64,000 bases of DNA from Eunapius fragilis (Eukaryota > Porifera > Demospongiae > Spongillida > Spongillidae): NCBI GenBank assembly GCA_963681505.1, contig OY811980.1, positions 4,674,004 to 4,738,003 of the forward strand, written 5' to 3'. This document shows, in pieces, positions 1-8,518 of the stretch (positions are counted from its first letter, which is position 1; each line of letters opens with the position of its first letter). The translations under genes and the position numbers were made by a program. The notes below the pieces were generated by a model. That model was given only the letters and a program-made list of their open reading frames with translations, had not been told where the DNA came from and ran no database searches.

Positions 1-13
1 GCTCCACATGAAC

Positions 14-148
14 TCAGTAGAACGGCGCGTCGAGTCTCCTGTTGTCGACTCCATCCGCCACAAAGTAGTGCTCAGCGCGCTCCACGTATGACCCCCACTC
101 TTCTGTCCCTGGCATGAACTCCGGCAAAAATCCGTGTTTCACCGCCAT
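14..148 (-). pseudogene. Ty3/gypsy Gag N-terminus (element B), truncated
   Basis: This 44-codon minus-strand reading frame is too short to stand out by length, but its start reads as a typical gypsy Gag opening (FLPEFMPGTEEWGSYVERAE). It begins 28 bases after a primer-binding site that follows an LTR, which is the expected place for gag. The frame closes at 14-16, while another frame continues with a Gag-like LLSSCG stretch toward the window edge, so a one-base frameshift is likely. The rest of element B lies to the left of the window. The family assignment is by pattern recognition. Confidence 0.6.
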
Positions 149-175
149 TTCGTGACAGCAAACAAAAGAGTTGTA

Positions 176-192
176 CTTTTCCCTCGTCGCCA
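176..192 (-). promoter_or_regulatory. tRNA primer-binding site of gypsy element B
   Basis: On the minus strand TGGCGACGAGGGAAAAG lies four bases beyond the end of the LTR at 197-306 and just before the gag start. Position and the leading TGG fit a reverse-transcription primer site. Which tRNA matches was not determined. Confidence 0.6.
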
Positions 193-196
193 AAAA

Positions 197-306
197 TGTA
201 GTGTCCTAGTCACTCGTTTAAGCCGCTACAAGAGAGGTGAACATCTCGCTGCGTGACTGACTCAAAAAGTGATCATCCTTTTACGCGCATGCGCTAACAT
301 ATTACA
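197..306 (-). repeat. 5' LTR of gypsy element B (110 bp)
   Basis: Read on the minus strand, the block starts TGTAATATG and ends GGACACTACA, giving TGTA...TACA ends. It is followed by a primer-binding site and a gag start. It is short for an LTR, but LTRs of 110-160 bp occur repeatedly in this window. A (TG)n run lies at about 310-327, between this LTR and the truncated end of element A. The partner LTR is off the left edge, so the boundaries rest on the ends and the primer site alone. Confidence 0.6.
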
Positions 307-330
307 ATTGACACACACACACACAATGTA

Positions 331-2091
331 TTACATGGGATTTGGGCGCATTGCACGTGGCTTAACTGAAGGCAGCTCAGAGGTGTAGGGTGTCTTTTCA
401 TTAACAGGAATAGATGGTTCTTGACCCTCTTGCGGTGAACTATCAACTCTCACATTGACACTGCGAGAGCCAAAAACCTTGGTTACCACTGCTGGTACCC
501 ATCTCGGATCCTTCTCTTGTCTAGGGCCACAGTAAACGGCATAACAAGGTGTACCAATGCAGTAGATGGCAGTGACACGTTCAGGGTCCTCTTGAGCCTG
601 TGATTTAGTTGCCTCCCTGGCCTGCCGACCCTGGGCCATATGTGCAGGAGAGGGTAACAGTGTGTCAATTTTAGCTCTGATTTGCCGGCCATTCAGGAGT
701 TCGCTTGGGGAGTAGCCCTCTGCTAGAGTTGTTCGCCGATATTGCATAAGAAATTCCTGCAATGCTGCTCGAGGTGGAAGTGATGATTTTGAGAGTGCCT
801 GCTTAAATGTCTGGACCAGGCGCACTGCTGCTCCATTGGTGGCAGGATGGTAGGGTGCACCAGTGAGGTGGGTCATGCCCCTCTCCCGACACCATGACTG
901 AAATTCCTCGGAAGTGAAAAATGTTGCATTGTCGGACACAATGGAGTGAGGGTAGCCAAAATGACCAAAATCTTGCTCAAGCAGTTCAGTAGTGGACTTG
1001 GTGGAGGTGGAAGAAGTTGGCTGTATGCACGGATATTTGGAGAAAGCATCTATGAGAACCAGCCAGTTGGATCCCAGGAAATTGATGGCGTGGTCAACAT
1101 GCACTCGACTCCAAGGCTTCTCTGGAAGCATCCATGGATGGTTGGCTGGCTTTGGTGGCTTGCTCTGGTGCTCTGCGCAGGTTGTACATTTATGACAGAG
1201 TTCCATGATGCCTGAATCAATGTGTGGCCAGTACACTGCAGTGCGTGCCAACTGCTTCATTCGCTGCATGCCAAAATGCCCCAGGTGTAGTAGCTGTAGA
1301 ACTTGGGACTGCAAGCTTGGAGGAATCACCACTCTGGAGCCATACAGTAGGCACCCATGTGCTGTAGAGAGTGAGATTGCCAGCTTCCGGTAAATCTCCA
1401 TATCTCCTTTAGTCTCCACTTCCGATCCCTTGTTAGGTGGCCATCCTTCCCTGGTGTACCTCATCACATTGGCAATGACAGGGTCCTTTCCTGATTCCTT
1501 AGCCAGGATTCCCGGGTCCATGGGATTCAGCTGCAACCCAATGGTCTTGATTGTGCAAACAGTGTCCACATCTGCCATCTCTTCCTCTTCATCAAACTGT
1601 GCATCTGGTCCCACTGGTAAGCGACTGAGGGCATCTGCATTACCATGGTCCGAGGTCTTCCGGTACTCGATTGTATACTGGTACTGGCTGAGCATCAGAG
1701 CCCACCGTGCCAGTCTGTTAGCTGCCAGAGCTGGAGGCGCCTTTGTTGGCCCAAACAAGGCAAGCAGAGGCTTATGGTCAGTCACTAGAATGAATGGACG
1801 ACTGTACAGGAACTGGTGAAACTTGCTGAGTGCAAAAATGATGGCCAGAGCTTCTTTCTGGATTTGACTATAACCTCGCTGAGTTGGTGTTGACATCTTT
1901 GAGGCATTAGAAATTGGGTGCTCACTACCATCAGAATACCTATGGAAAAGCACAGCTCCTATGCCAACTTCAGATGCATCACATGAAATTCCTACTGGTA
2001 GCGAGAGATCAAAGTGGGCCAACACTGTATCAGCTGAGAGTAGATCCTTCATCTTCTGGAAAGCTTCTGCTTGCTCTGCTTTCCAGGTCAT
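331..2091 (-). pseudogene. gypsy A pol C-terminal part: RNase H and integrase
   Basis: The 586-codon frame starts with the RNase H region (ISCDAS, then TDHKPLLALFG), then the integrase zinc-binding HHCC region (HFGMQRMKQLARTAVYW ... CHKCTTC), then the integrase core. The first catalytic aspartate is in VLIDAFSKYP and the second in IVSDNATFF. The position normally held by glutamate reads NGAAVRLVQ where the related element at 61.5 kb reads NGAAERLVQ, so the third catalytic residue is lost. The frame is offset from the upstream gag-pol frame. The overlap at 2030-2091 marks a frameshift within the domain linker. Confidence 0.85.
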
Positions 2092-4096
2092 GGGGTCCCC
2101 TTTTGGTTAGGCAGTGAAGTGGTTCTGTGATGGTAGCCAAATTGGGCAGGAACTTGCCATAGAATTGGACAGAACCTATGAAGGAGCGAAGGGTGGAAAC
2201 ATTTTCAGGGGGTGGCATCAATTTAACTGCATCCACCTTTTTCCCCTTTGATATTCCCTGCTGTGAGAGGGTATGTCCGAGGTACTCTATGGATGACTGA
2301 GCAAAGGAACATTTTTCCAGGCGGCAACGAAGACCTTTTTCCTCTAAGCGTTTTAGGAGGGAGCGAAGGTTCTGGAGATGTTCTGAAGCAGTAGCCCCAC
2401 TGACCAGGATGTCGTCCATGTACATGGCCACACCTTGAAGATCACTAGTCAGCTTGTCCATTATCTCCTGGAAGTAGCCAGGGGCAGAACTGATGCCAAA
2501 AGGAAGGCGCATCTGCAGAGGTACCCCTCTGTGAGTGCTCAGTGCCAATCTTTTCTGACTCTCTGGAGAGAGCTGGATCTGATTGTAGGCATCTGCGAGG
2601 TCAATCTTGGTGAAACCATGACCACCGCCCAACCTCTGCATAAGATCTTCTGGACGAGGCATAGGGTAGCGATGCGCCTCCAGTTGAGGGTTCACCGTAA
2701 CAGAATAATCCCCACAAACTCGAAGTTTAGATGTTGTCTGACCTGGAAGGGTTGCCTTCCGAATAGGCACTACTGGAGTGCCATAGTCATTGAATTGGGT
2801 AGGCTGCCACACACCTCTAGTAATCCCTGCGTCGTAGGCCTTGCAGAGTTCATCCTGGATTGCTAACGGAACCACCCGAGGTTTGCAGAAAACAGGTTTG
2901 GAGTCCAGTCTGAATCTGACCTCCAGTTGTATGTCCTTAAGACAACCCAACTCCGGCTTTAACAGGTCAGGGAAATCCTGGCACAGCTGCTTGCAGGCAT
3001 TCTGCAGATTAATGTTGGGTTTAAGGACATGAGAAATAGGGTAAACTGAAGAAATGGTGTCTACAGGGAGACCCATCAAAGCTGACACATTGATACCAAG
3101 CCTAAAAATGGCATCACGCCCAAGGAGGTTGAGTTGGGGAACCTTTGTAACTGTGAACTTCAGAGGTATGCTGGGACAGTTCTCACCCTGTAGTGCAACT
3201 GCTGCTGTGCAAACCCCCATTGTGGGGAGGGGTTCTCCATTAGCTACCTCATATCGACCTGTGGGTGGTAAAAGGGTAGGGTTCCCTAACTGGTTCCAGA
3301 CCTCCATGGTACAGAAATTGTCACCTGCTCCAGTGTCTACTTCAAACACGAATCTCTTGCCATTCATGTTAATAGCTTGCTGAAGTTGAGGAACTGCCTT
3401 GACCCCCTTCACTGTTTGGATCCGGTGTTTGGTGATTATATTCACTGGTTGCCTCTTCTTCTTCTGCAGACAGACTGACTGGAGATGTCCCGTCTTTTGG
3501 CAGTAGTGACACACCGCGTCGCGACTCAGGCAGTCCGCGGCTTTGTGGTCAGTTTTGCTGCACCGCGGGCACATTCCTTTTGGGAAATCTCGGCCAGCGG
3601 TACTCTTTTGACTTAGGTCACTCTTAGACGGCTGGACCAGGTGAATATGATTATCGTTTGTTTTTGAGCCATACACTGTCTCTTTGGCCACCTTGGCTGC
3701 TTCCTCCGTCTCCATAGCGACCGCTATCGCCTTAGCAAAAGTGAGATCTCCGTCTTTAATCTTAAACAGTGCTTTTAAGACCGCTTCATTTCTCACGGAG
3801 CACATAAAATGGGTGCGTAGAGCTTCATCCAGCGGGTCGTTGATTGCTGTGAAGTCGCACGTAACAGCATCATGACGGATGCGTGCAGCCAATTCCTGAA
3901 TCGTCTCGCCTGGTATGCGATTCATTTCGGTCCAGAATTTGAAACGCTCCCTTACGATGTAACGCGTGGGGTCGAATTGACTTCTCATGTACTCTTCCAC
4001 TTCATCCAGGCTGAGTTCGTTTATACCTTTTGCAGGCGACTGTTGGGAAGCGAGGTTGCTCAGCATTTTGTAATTTTCCCGGGACTGATTTGTCAA
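2030..4096 (-). pseudogene. gypsy A gag-pol: Gag, zinc knuckles, protease, RT
   Basis: The 688-codon frame holds a retrotransposon Gag region (FDPTRYIVRERFKFW), two CCHC knuckles (CPRCSKTDHKAADC and CHYCQKTGHLQSVC), an aspartic protease with the active-site DTGAGDNF, and a reverse transcriptase with the YMDD box (VAMYMDDILVSG) and the YLGHTLS thumb region. It is in the same frame as the 83-codon Gag start at 4103-4354, separated only by a TAG at 4103-4105. The last codons (from about 2095) are out of frame with the RNase H that follows. Confidence 0.85.
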
Positions 4097-4102
4097 GAAG
4101 AC

Positions 4103-4354
4103 CTACGCTCTCTTCTCAGCGGGCACTGAGTTTGCTCCGAGAAAAGTTTGGAAACGCGCTGAGTAATCTGTCCACAGTTCGACAGTAGCGTCAAACGGGA
4201 CGAAGCTAGGAATCGCCGCTGCTGGAACTGAAAGCGACGGTTGCTCCCGCTTTGCCGTCTCGCCGGCGAAAGCCGCGATGAGGGCCTCCGTTTGTTTCCG
4301 CTGCGCCTCCATCTGCTGTTGAAGTAACTCGATGAGTTTCGCCGTCTCTGCCAT
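4103..4354 (-). pseudogene. gypsy A Gag N-terminus before an in-frame amber stop
   Basis: This 83-codon opening has a glutamine-rich helical start (IELLQQQMEAQRKQTEAL) followed by the Gag-like FDATVELWTDYSARFQTFLG. It begins 10 bases from the primer-binding site. It ends at a TAG that is in frame with the long gag-pol frame, so one base change separates it from continuity. Suppression of the stop cannot be excluded, but the other defects argue for a dead copy. Confidence 0.8.
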
Positions 4355-4364
4355 CCTATACTAG

Positions 4365-4382
4365 ATCCTGCCGACTACGCCA
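4365..4382 (-). promoter_or_regulatory. tRNA primer-binding site of gypsy A
   Basis: The minus strand reads TGGCGTAGTCGGCAGGAT 10 bases before the Gag ATG. TGGCGNAGTCGG-type primer sites are common in Ty3/gypsy elements. It marks the end of a 5' LTR that would lie to its right on the plus strand. Confidence 0.6.
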
Positions 4383-6170
4383 CTTAATCCTGTCGTGTTT
4401 TCGTACGCGATGGATCGGAAAATAGGACTTAGTACTGGCACAGCTAACTTGAATCACGAAATCTCTTTAGAGCGAACACAGAAGAATTATATCTACACAG
4501 GAAAACACACCAGAATATATGTAGAGCATGGACAACAGAACAATACACAAAAGACAGGGTTTAATTGTTAGTGGGGAGGTGTGAAGAGGCAGGCGCAGGC
4601 ATAGCAAGGCGTGCTCCACTGGCCACCATTGTGCATGCATGTCCATTGTCACAACACATTCTAAACCATGTGTTTGCCTATTGTGATGCTTCTTCTCGAT
4701 GATGCTACTCCTTGGGAATTTGCCTGGTGTCCGCCTCATAGGCTTGAACTTACCCTCTTCTGTATGGCCATGGTATAAAGTAGGACGCGCATTTAAAGGA
4801 AATGCAACAAAGTGCTTGCGCGTATGGGACTTACTTAACTACGATGAACGTCAAGATCAAAGTACCATGTTTTTATCTGACCTATATGAAGGATGGATAT
4901 GGCTCGCTCAAAAAGTAGCATTGATAATGAGGTGTGGATTATAGTTCCAAAACCATTTACGGTATTGTTCTAATTGTAACCTAGGTGTCCAGCCGCAAAC
5001 TACTGTGATCTGTATCTGTAGTAACACTGAATTATGCTATTATTTAACTCTCGATATCCTAAATAATAGCATTAGTAACTCTCATATAGGATTTGACTTA
5101 CATTATGAATGTTATTAAAAAACGCCACCCGCTTTTCTAACAAGACTCTTGACGTGCGGGTGGCTTTCCTTGTTGTTTTCATCGTACAAGATGGCAACAA
5201 CAAGCAGTTTCGTGTTTGTTTCATGTCACAAAATCACCTGGTTGTAGAGAACAAAACTATTTTCCAAACTCGTACCCAGTTCCACGTATTCTTCTTCTTG
5301 ACCACGCATAACTCGGGATAGGAACACTTTTAAGAAATAAAAATCACACCAATGGCTTCATAATTCGTTGACATTCTTGCTTCTGTGGTCAAAACGTCTC
5401 GTAGCTACAGGACATATATCGGCGGTTGTGTTCGCAAATCACGTATAGTTAAGCTTACTGAACTGACACAACTCGGATAGGTCATACTTTGTTCATTATA
5501 CGAAGTACCAGTAGTACACATGATTTAATCAAATGTGTACGTTCTGGGTACTACACGTAGTGGTAATTAACTGTGGCATGTATCTGGTTTTGCAAATTAA
5601 CACACTACATGTATTTAATAACGTGCACATGCGTACAATATCATTCTTGTGCTTCGATCGTTGTCGGTTTGACACTCTTTGTAACTTAGTGAAGTTAAAT
5701 TCCTTCACGTCAGGAAAAGAAGAAGTACCTCAAAACGAGGTATTAGATTCAGCCCAAGCGGAACATTTTTTTTTGAAAGTACATTATATATAATAAATAA
5801 CAAAACAATATAAAATTAATGAAATATCAAGTTGAAAGAGTTTTACACAGCCGAGAGATTGACCTTGCTGTCTGAAATCGCAAGGTCAATTGATGTATCA
5901 AAGAGATGTTGTGACCTGTGGTAAGAAGAGCGCGAACCACGGAGGCACATGATAGCTGACCTAAGTAGGGAGAAGCTCACTTTGCAGTGAAGCCAGAATA
6001 GTGTTTTACAGTATGGTTGCTCCTGCTTATCCGCGATCAAAAAAGCAAGTTGCTTGAAATCTACAGTAGCAGTAGATCCCAATCCGCCTGTTGGTTGAGA
6101 AAACTAATGGCGAAAAGGAACTAAACTCAATTTCCCAAATGCATTGTTCATTTGCACGTTTTTTTTCCAG
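4383..6170. other. Gene-poor stretch, possible LTR remnant at its left
   Basis: I recognise no protein family on either strand. The first 100-150 bases should contain the 5' LTR of gypsy A but cannot be bounded. Short open frames here are AT-rich and lack domain motifs. One perfect 9-bp stem lies at 5124-5164. The phrase ttcagccc(a/g)agcggaac occurs at about 5751 and again at the start of the exon at 6171, suggesting a partial duplication. Confidence 0.5.
5124..5164. repeat. Short perfect hairpin
   Basis: GCCACCCGC at 5124-5132 pairs exactly with GCGGGTGGC at 5156-5164 across a 23-base loop. The GC-rich stem stands out in AT-rich flanks. No function is evident. It may be the core of a decayed MITE. 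Confidence 0.5.
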
Positions 6171-6290
6171 TTCAGCCCGAGCGGAACTACAAAGCAGAGC
6201 CTGAAAAGAAACGGGCCTCTCAACGTGAAAACTATTGACCGGAGCCTGAAAAGAAACGGACCTCTCGACCCGCAAGGTATCGAGCAGACC
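6171..6290 (+). pseudogene. Exon of a 'PEK' repeat protein, left half, split by a transposon
   Basis: A run of T ending in CCAG at 6161-6170 makes a good splice acceptor. The following frame reads two near-copies of a roughly 16-residue repeat, of the form YKAEPEKKRASQRE, interrupted by one stop near 6237. The reading is cut at 6290 by the inverted-repeat transposon at 6291-7189 and resumes beyond it at 7190 with the same repeat pattern. Proteins with many such charged repeats occur in sponges and cnidarians (from memory). Function unknown. Confidence 0.5.
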
Positions 6291-6473
6291 TAGTCTCGTT
6301 CTCAGACCACAATCGCAGCTGCGAGTGGATTACATCACCGCTACGCTAGAAGTGGTCTGGGAAACTAGCTAACAAAATTGGTTCTATGCACGTTCATAAC
6401 AGTTGTGATGTCATTGGGTGTAAGTGTCGTGGCAACACTCATTAACGATGTCATTGGTCAATACGTTTGTAAA

Positions 6474-6608
6474 ATGAATAGATGCAAATTGTGCGACGCT
6501 CCGGTTTTAGAAAGCAGGAATAGGGGGCAATTTGCACGTACAACATCACAACGCTGCAGCGCGGTTTTGATGGGTTTAACCAGAGCTTATGTATTATCTC
6601 TAGTTTAG
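6474..6608 (+). CDS. Small ORF with CxxC start inside the TIR transposon, unknown
   Basis: The 44-codon frame starts MNRCKLCDAPVLESRNRGQ and has a CxxC near its N-terminus and one further cysteine (SQRCSAVL), so it could be the first half of a zinc-binding domain. A longer in-frame start exists at 6378 but adds hydrophobic residues with no domain look. It lies just inside the left TIR and reads toward the element centre, where an N-terminal exon of a transposon gene would lie. Function not identified. Confidence 0.35.
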   Translation: MNRCKLCDAPVLESRNRGQFARTTSQRCSAVLMGLTRAYVLSLV

Positions 6609-6803
6609 CTATCGAGACAACCAAAAAATGGAATCTGGAAGAGAGTATGAATCAGGGTACTTGTGTACAAGGTCGATCAAGAAGTACTTTGCACCGCAAG
6701 ATAAATAGGATAGCATTAAAAATGACCTGAAATCTAAGATCTTCCTCCGTCTGCGCATTAAATGGAATCATCTATGCATTATATGGGATAGCCCAATACT
6801 TAC

Positions 6804-7063
6804 ATTAATGCAATGAATCAAGGGTGAAATGACCACCACGGTACTGCCAACCGTTTGCAGAGGTAATCGAACGCGTTGGGTAGCACAGACTGAGAGAAGC
6901 ATTGCGACTTTCCACTCCCTGTCGGCAAGCTAGTAAAAGCATCACACCCTTCCATGAAGCTTTTAATAGCTCTGTTCAGGTCTGGACGAATCCTCACATA
7001 ACCCAACTGTTGAGACGCCTGAATTATTGCATTGTCGAGCTCCAGGTTTGACACAGCCAGCAT
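6804..7063 (-). pseudogene. RecQ-like helicase N-terminal exon, frameshifted
   Basis: The frame reads LGYVRIRPDLNRAIKSFMEG followed by the Walker A motif SLPTGSGKS, the arrangement of the Q-motif and motif I in RecQ-family DEAH helicases. After CKRLAV the frame goes wrong; the next frame reads VVVISPLI, which is helicase motif Ia, so one base has been lost or gained near 6850. That second frame ends at a good splice donor (GTAAGT on the minus strand, 6798-6803). The exon starts near the right TIR of the transposon and no further helicase exons follow inside it. Either the helicase belongs to the autonomous parent, or it is a captured fragment. Confidence 0.6.
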
Positions 7064-7189
7064 TGTGATTGTACGGTTAGAAATGGCCCAGGCATAGAAC
7101 CAATTTTATTTTCCAGTTTCCCAGACCACTTCTAGTGTAGCGGTGATGTAACCATCCACAGCTGCGAGTGTGGTCTAGGAACAAGACTA

Positions 7190-7418
7190 GAGCAGATCCT
7201 GAAAAGGAACGGGCCTCTTGACGTGCAAGGTATCCCCTGAAAAGGAACGGGCTGCTAAAAGACAGCGATATTGCCATAGTCCTGAACGTGCATCTCGGTC
7301 GGCAAAAAGAGTTAAGGTCACTCAAAGGTACGCTGTACCTTTACAACCTCCCTCTCATATCAAGATGGATTACTTAACATGCTACGGCTCACAATCAGGT
7401 ATGAATAAAAATCAATGA
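7190..7418 (+). pseudogene. 'PEK' repeat protein exon, right half
   Basis: Beyond the transposon the plus strand resumes degenerate repeat coding (codons for DPEKERAS-like units with a stop near 7230), then an open frame from 7218 reading SPEKERAAKRQRY, SPERASRSAKRV and YAVPLQPPSHIKMDYL. It matches the repeat style at 6171-6290, so the two are halves of one exon. The open part ends at 7418 at the edge of a fold-back MITE. Confidence 0.5.
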
Positions 7419-7686
7419 AACAAGTAAATAAAAAACATTCTCTATGAGAAAGTTGGTGGCATATAGGATTTGAAGGCAATGGTGGTGTAAAAAGGAAAGA
7501 AAAATGGGTCTAATAATAAGGGAAAATGGAATAGTCCTATATTTAGCACATTTCTATATGTTATGTTGTTCGTGAGCTAAAATATAGGACTATCCTATTT
7601 TCCCTTATTAGACCCTTGTTTCCTTTTGACACCACCAATGCCTTCAAATCCTATATGCCACCAGCTTTCTCATACTGAATGTTTTT
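7419..7686. mobile_element. Fold-back MITE, family 1 copy 1
   Basis: Two arms of roughly 105-120 bases are near-perfect reverse complements around a centre near 7555: left arm acattctctatgagaaag, then ttggtggcatataggatt, and the mirror image on the right. It has no coding capacity. A second copy at 14731-15003 shares the arm sequences (aaaaacattctct, gagaaagttggtgg, gtggtgtaaa), which defines a family. It sits next to the decayed EGF exon at 7830-7953. Confidence 0.75.
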
Positions 7687-7829
7687 CATACTGTGATTTG
7701 CATACAGCAAAAACGGATTGATCCATGTCACTATAAATTGAGTATAAGAGACTCGATTTCTTTAAAATCAAGTGTCCCATTCTACATGCATCATTCAGTT
7801 TTGTTACGTGCACTTGTTGGATATCTCTA

Positions 7830-7953
7830 ACCAATTTTTGTTGTCAGAAGTGATTTGGTTGGTATCCAAGGTAGCAACTACAAATATAGCTTTCGTTGGT
7901 GTTTACACAATTCTGATTGCATCCACTTATACCAAAAGTACATTCATTTATGT
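7830..7953 (-). pseudogene. Decayed EGF exon of the NIDO-EGF gene
   Basis: The minus strand reads DINECTFGISGCNQNC after an AG acceptor, then NTNESYICSCYLGYQ, matching the intact EGF exons at 14.6 and 24-25 kb. A four-base insertion then shifts the frame and the splice donor GT has become TT. The flanking intron sequence (7690-8060) also matches the intron between EGF exons at 24.5-24.9 kb, so a whole exon-intron unit was copied. This is the leftmost EGF unit found. Whether the gene's 3' end lies further left is unknown. Confidence 0.75.
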
Positions 7954-8091
7954 CTATGTGGTGAATTTCAGATTAGATTATTATTAACTGTATTATCAAC
8001 GGATGATACATCAGTACTATCACTGAATGATGCAGCTATTATTTAGAATATCATACTGTGATTTGCATGGATGCATTATATATGTGTATAT

Positions 8092-8495
8092 GGGAAAGTT
8101 TCCGAGAAAAGGGACCTAGCGTGTATTATTAAAAAGCATAATAAAAATACACCACGTTTGAAATGCTATAACTTATGAATGGTTAATGCTATCATCTTTC
8201 TATTTTCAGCACTTCATATTACACCATTTCTCTATGGTAAAATACATTTTGGGATCTTGAACATGCTCCATGCCAGTATCGCAATGTTCAATACCCCTTG
8301 AGGTTCAAACTCCCCGTATCTTTCGGCAGGAAATCTCAATTCATTTCAAATTTGATTTATACGTAGAGGGATCCTGTGCCTATCAATTTGTTCTGTTTGT
8401 TAATTTTTACATTACCCGTTACAAAGATATTGCTTTGCAAAGTAGGTACATTTTTCTCGCTCAATTTGTGCCATTCTATGGCCAGAGACAGCATG
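8092..8495 (+). repeat. Repeat R, left copy
   Basis: A 404-bp unit with phrases shared by all copies: tttcagcacttcat, ttttgggatcttgaacatg, ttcggcaggaaatctcaat and cattctatggccagagac. Open frames across it (for example 8270-8596) are not conserved as protein between copies, so I treat it as non-coding. Its inner end abuts the piggyBac-like element. Confidence 0.75.
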
Positions 8496-8518
8496 AAATT
8501 AATGGTGCTAGTTCCGTA

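Larger units (their letters stand above)
331..4382 (-). mobile_element. Ty3/gypsy retrotransposon A, 3'-truncated
   Basis: The element reads right to left: primer site, gag, zinc knuckles, protease, reverse transcriptase, RNase H, integrase. The coding part ends at 331 directly beside a (TG)n tract and the LTR of element B, and no 3' LTR of its own is visible. Compared with the related element at 57.85-64 kb, its integrase C-terminal tail is replaced by a short unrelated stretch after the shared VNVRV motif. An amber stop, a frameshift and a catalytic substitution make it inactive. The upstream LTR beyond 4383 could not be bounded because no second copy is present. Confidence 0.85.
6291..7189. 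mobile_element. 0.9 kb terminal-inverted-repeat transposon, internally deleted
   Basis: The left end reads TAGTCTCGTTCTCAGACCAC. The right end, reverse complemented, reads TAGTCTTGTTCCTAGACCAC. The similarity runs about 90-95 bases inward with the shared phrase cccagaccacttctag, so these are long imperfect TIRs. The flanks are gagcagacc (6282-6290) and gagcagatc (7190-7198), a 9-bp (or 8-bp) target duplication with one mismatch inside a repeat-coding exon. The inside holds a cysteine-motif ORF on the plus strand and a RecQ-like helicase exon on the minus strand, both truncated. I could not place it in a named superfamily. A related end lies at about 42270-42374. Confidence 0.7.

Noticed and set aside
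5124..5164. Rho-independent terminator
   Set aside because: The stem has a 23-base loop and no T-run follows; the sequence context is eukaryotic.
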